Shown here: positions 61,604-64,000 of the stretch, one piece after another
Numbering within the stretch: the first letter of the stretch is position 1
Layout: each line of letters begins with the position of its first letter
Origin: Furfurilactobacillus milii
GTDB taxonomy: Bacteria; Bacillota; Bacilli; Lactobacillales; Lactobacillaceae
Length of the DNA stretch: 64,000 bases
Direction: 5' to 3'
NCBI RefSeq assembly: GCF_009864005.1
Contig: NZ_WEZQ01000002.1
Span: 124,001-188,000, forward strand
Made by a program: the position numbers and the translations under genes
The notes under the pieces: model-generated
The model's input: the letters and a program-made list of their open reading frames with translations, nothing else
Told to the model about the DNA's origin: nothing
Databases searched by the model: none

Positions 61604-62899
61604 TTATTTTTTGATGTTTACGTTCTTGTTGTGATTAAGATAAAAGAGCTTTCCGGAACCATGTAAACATTGAACTTGCCGACAACAAAATACAATAGTT
61701 GAAAGTGAAATTGCAACAGATACAATCGAAAATAATCTGACCAAAATTGTACTGTAACCTATTACATGCAATAGATAAGTATAAATATATGCCATATTCA
61801 GAAAAATAATGCAGTCAAGAGAAATCCAAATATGACCGAAGGCCTTTTTCAAGTTTGGAGAATTCGAATATAACAAAGCCAATAGTACAAAAGGTAAAAC
61901 GGTCATTTCGTATCTTTCGTGTTGACTCATTGAAAAGGTAAAGATAGCAAGTGTATATATTAGACCGCCAATGAACAAATTCTGTTTGTTTAATAATATC
62001 AAAACTAAAGCAATAATTAGTATTGATAAGAGTATTAAATAATTCAGCCAAGAAAAGAGTAGCATCCCGAAGATGTCCTTATGAATTGATGTTACACGTT
62101 CTAGTTTACGTGGATCAATAGCTCCCCAGAAGTTAAAAGCGCCTGCATTCAGTACGGGGTAGGAAGATGAACCTTTTAAATATATTTGAAAGGGTAAAAG
62201 TAAATTGCGATTTACAAATGCAAATGGTGCCCATACTGTAGTAAAGACTATGCAGCCAGTTAACAATCCCTGTAGCCATTGGTTATTCTTGAAATATCTT
62301 ATTGCGTAAACTACAAAAATAGGAACGAAATATACGGCTTGAAGCTTTGTTACTATGCCCAAGACGAGAAAAAAAGAGGCGACATTGATTCGTTCATTAA
62401 CCAGGAAGTAGAATGCAAAAAACATTTCAGCTATAAGGATGACGTCGACTTGTCCCCAAACGATGGCGTTAAAAAAAATACTAAGAGATGTTAGTAAGTA
62501 TGTGAAAATAGTAGAAAATGCTTTTGCATCTGCTAATGAATCTCTAGACCTAGTTATGAAAAAACGGGTAAAAAAGGTTAGGACGATAATTGCAGGCATT
62601 TTAAGCAAACCATTCTGTAGAAAATAAATGGTAGCCGCAGGTAGAGAAAAAAAGTGATTTAACAATTTGATTAAAGCACCTATAATTCCAAAAATTAAAG
62701 GTAAAAGTGGCGGATAATCAACCTTTGGAGAAATCGATCCTGAATAAATATTTAACTTATTATTAGCAATTTGAGTGGCCCATGGAATATTGAATGAAGG
62801 AATATCAATCTGACTATAAATATAAAATCCTGAAATTGTCAAAATCAAAAACATGAGTAATACCACGTGATTTTGTGTTCGTTTATTGTCAATTATCAT
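61604..62899 (-). CDS. GT-C-like membrane glycosyltransferase (GT87-like)
   Basis: About ten hydrophobic segments in 431 residues. The first extracellular loop carries DIPSFNIPWATQIANN and VDYPPLLPLIFG, and the motif WGQVDVILIAEMFFAFY is typical of mannosyltransferase-like GT-C proteins (GT87 and relatives). It probably uses a polyprenyl-phosphate sugar outside the membrane. ATG 62899 has GGGAG about 11 bases upstream; an ATG six codons earlier overlaps that site. The stop codon lies nine bases from the end of the decayed ISL3 element. Confidence 0.75.
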   Translation of the reverse strand: MIIDNKRTQNHVVLLMFLILTISGFYIYSQIDIPSFNIPWATQIANNKLNIYSGSISPKVDYPPLLPLIFGIIGALIKLLNHFFSLPAATIYFLQNGLLKMPAIIVLTFFTRFFITRSRDSLADAKAFSTIFTYLLTSLSIFFNAIVWGQVDVILIAEMFFAFYFLVNERINVASFFLVLGIVTKLQAVYFVPIFVVYAIRYFKNNQWLQGLLTGCIVFTTVWAPFAFVNRNLLLPFQIYLKGSSSYPVLNAGAFNFWGAIDPRKLERVTSIHKDIFGMLLFSWLNYLILLSILIIALVLILLNKQNLFIGGLIYTLAIFTFSMSQHERYEMTVLPFVLLALLYSNSPNLKKAFGHIWISLDCIIFLNMAYIYTYLLHVIGYSTILVRLFSIVSVAISLSTIVFCCRQVQCLHGSGKLFYLNHNKNVNIKK

Positions 62900-62917
62900 A
62901 TGTTCTATTACTCCCAT

Positions 62918-63492
62918 TTTGTTTTATGTGATTCATATTAAATATTGCAGTGTACCCAGGTTTGCTAACTGAAAAAATGTGTAATACAAATAAATGTATT
63001 GATGCAAAAGATCTTTAGAAAACGTGAGCTTTATTGTCTAAATGTAAGCAATCTATAAGTATCATAATAATTTGTTGTGACAGGGGATTATTGATTGGTT
63101 TATTGAAGTCATAGGGAAAATAGACAACGTAATACCGTGCAAATATAAAAGCACTATTATCAATGCAATTTGTGGGATTTTTCCCTTAAAATGACCGTTT
63201 TTAAATTGTCATAGAGCTAAGAAGCAATGTCAGTTTAACGGAATTTTCAATATTAGCAAGATACTAAATCCGATGCTTGATACATTTTCAATCGTAATTA
63301 TTACATTATAATTCATATTACACAACAAGTGAAATCATTGTTAAATGTCTTCATCCATATGAGTTAGCTTGATTAGAGCACAAGTGAAATGTGTAATTTG
63401 ATAGTATTTAATGTGTAAATTGTGAAGTAAAAAGAGAAACGAAAAAATGTAAAATTTCATTTTTAAAAATTAAATAGTTGACCAAAATAATT
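62918..63492. other. AT-rich non-coding stretch
   Basis: I see no gene, hairpin terminator or known element in these 575 bases. It must hold the promoters of the two divergent genes, but no strong -35/-10 pair stands out. Confidence 0.4.
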
Positions 63493-64000
63493 ATGAGCAT
63501 TACAATTAATTCTGCTTTTAAGCAATGGTGTTTATCTGGCCGGATATTTTTACACGCTTTTAATACTGAGTATAAAATAGAAGTAAATAATATGATTAAT
63601 GAAATTAAAATTCCACAAATGACATTAACGGGTGATACATCAGGTATGAGCCATGACGTGTCAAAAGTATTAGCCTTTACTTTTGAATTAAATGGTCGAA
63701 CAATCGAAGGCTATGCAAAAACAAAATGGCAGGGTGATAGTTCCACCGGTCTTGTTAAAAAGAATTACAAGTTTAAGGCTTACACTGATGTGGACTGCAA
63801 ACAAAAATTATCTTTTAAAGTGCGACCTGATTGGGCTTCAAATAATACGTTTAACTTGAAAGCAAACTTTATTGACGTGACACACGCACGAAACATTGTT
63901 AATGCAAAGCTGTTCTCAGAAATGGCTGCTACTCGACCTAACGTAAATGCTGAACTGGTTAGTGCGACGAACTTTTCCGAGATTCAGGGATTTCCGATCA
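63493..64000 (+). CDS. CotH kinase family protein (second copy), cut by the window end
   Basis: The frame is open from ATG 63493 to the end of the window (169 codons). From residue 38 on it parallels the first CotH-family gene: TLTGDTSGMSHDV, KTKWQGDSSTGLVKKNYKFKAY, DWASNNTFNLKANFID, THARNI and SEIQGFPI. The first 33 residues (ITINSAFKQWCLSGRIF) are unlike the first copy; an in-frame ATG at 63592 is the alternative start. No signal peptide is seen. The catalytic core lies beyond the window. Confidence 0.8.
   Translation, partial: MSITINSAFKQWCLSGRIFLHAFNTEYKIEVNNMINEIKIPQMTLTGDTSGMSHDVSKVLAFTFELNGRTIEGYAKTKWQGDSSTGLVKKNYKFKAYTDVDCKQKLSFKVRPDWASNNTFNLKANFIDVTHARNIVNAKLFSEMAATRPNVNAELVSATNFSEIQGFPI

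Noticed and set aside
1-64000. CRISPR arrays or cas genes
   Set aside because: No series of short regularly spaced repeats or cas-like protein was seen on either strand.

Overview
The window looks like chromosomal DNA of a Lactobacillaceae member (a Lactobacillus sensu lato). The support is the order camS end - (kup) - gatCAB - lipid kinase - rlmD-type methyltransferase, a methionine T-box in front of metE-metF, DUF4828, DUF2207 and TIGR03766-like proteins, strong AGGAGG-type ribosome binding sites with frequent TTG/GTG starts, and ISL3, IS3 and IS30 family insertion sequences. The species cannot be read from this sequence alone.

Layout. 1-8.4 kb is housekeeping: the probable end of camS, potassium uptake (kup), the tRNA-dependent amidotransferase gatCAB, a diacylglycerol-kinase-family enzyme and an rRNA uracil methyltransferase lacking the usual Fe-S cysteines. 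8.4-9.8 kb is an accessory insertion with an Mrr-type endonuclease and a small unknown gene. 9.8-13.6 kb is a T-box controlled metE-metF unit. 13.6-16.5 kb holds an XRE regulator/membrane protein pair with a perfect palindromic operator, and a DUF2207 membrane protein. 16.5-22.9 kb is a gluconate locus: two GntP permeases, gluconokinase, an RpiR regulator and three cre-like sites. The long gap between the two permeases holds two related, highly structured elements in inverted orientation that I cannot assign to a known family. 22.9-27.9 kb carries a catalytically dead GH25-like protein, an XRE/ImmA pair divergent from an ArpU-like gene, and a CotH-family kinase-like gene. 28-38 kb is mixed backbone: an oxidoreductase, DEAD-box helicase, tautomerase, tRNA-Arg, an intact ISL3 element inserted at the stop codon of a thiD/pdxK gene, a MarR regulator with twin operators, a 3-methyladenine glycosylase, two GtrA genes (one frameshifted), YihY and flavodoxin.

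38.4-48.6 kb is an exopolysaccharide or wall-polysaccharide cluster: flippase, priming sugar transferase, chain-length protein, polymerase-like protein, DUF4422 protein, HAD-domain protein, two GT2 transferases and UDP-galactopyranose mutase. A galactofuranose-containing polymer is therefore likely. 48.6-64 kb continues the envelope theme (NtdP, AI-2E-family protein, a GtrB-like transferase, three large GT-C-like membrane proteins, prfC). It is scarred by mobile DNA: an IS30 remnant, an IS3 element, a 5'-truncated NlpC/P60 gene, an ISL3 end remnant and a decayed ISL3 copy. The window ends inside a second CotH-family gene.

Working together: GtrA, GtrB and the GT-C proteins fit a three-component system that adds sugars to wall polymers outside the membrane, next to the polymer cluster itself. 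The gluconate genes appear to be under carbon catabolite control. All functions are inferred from sequence recognition; no search was run.
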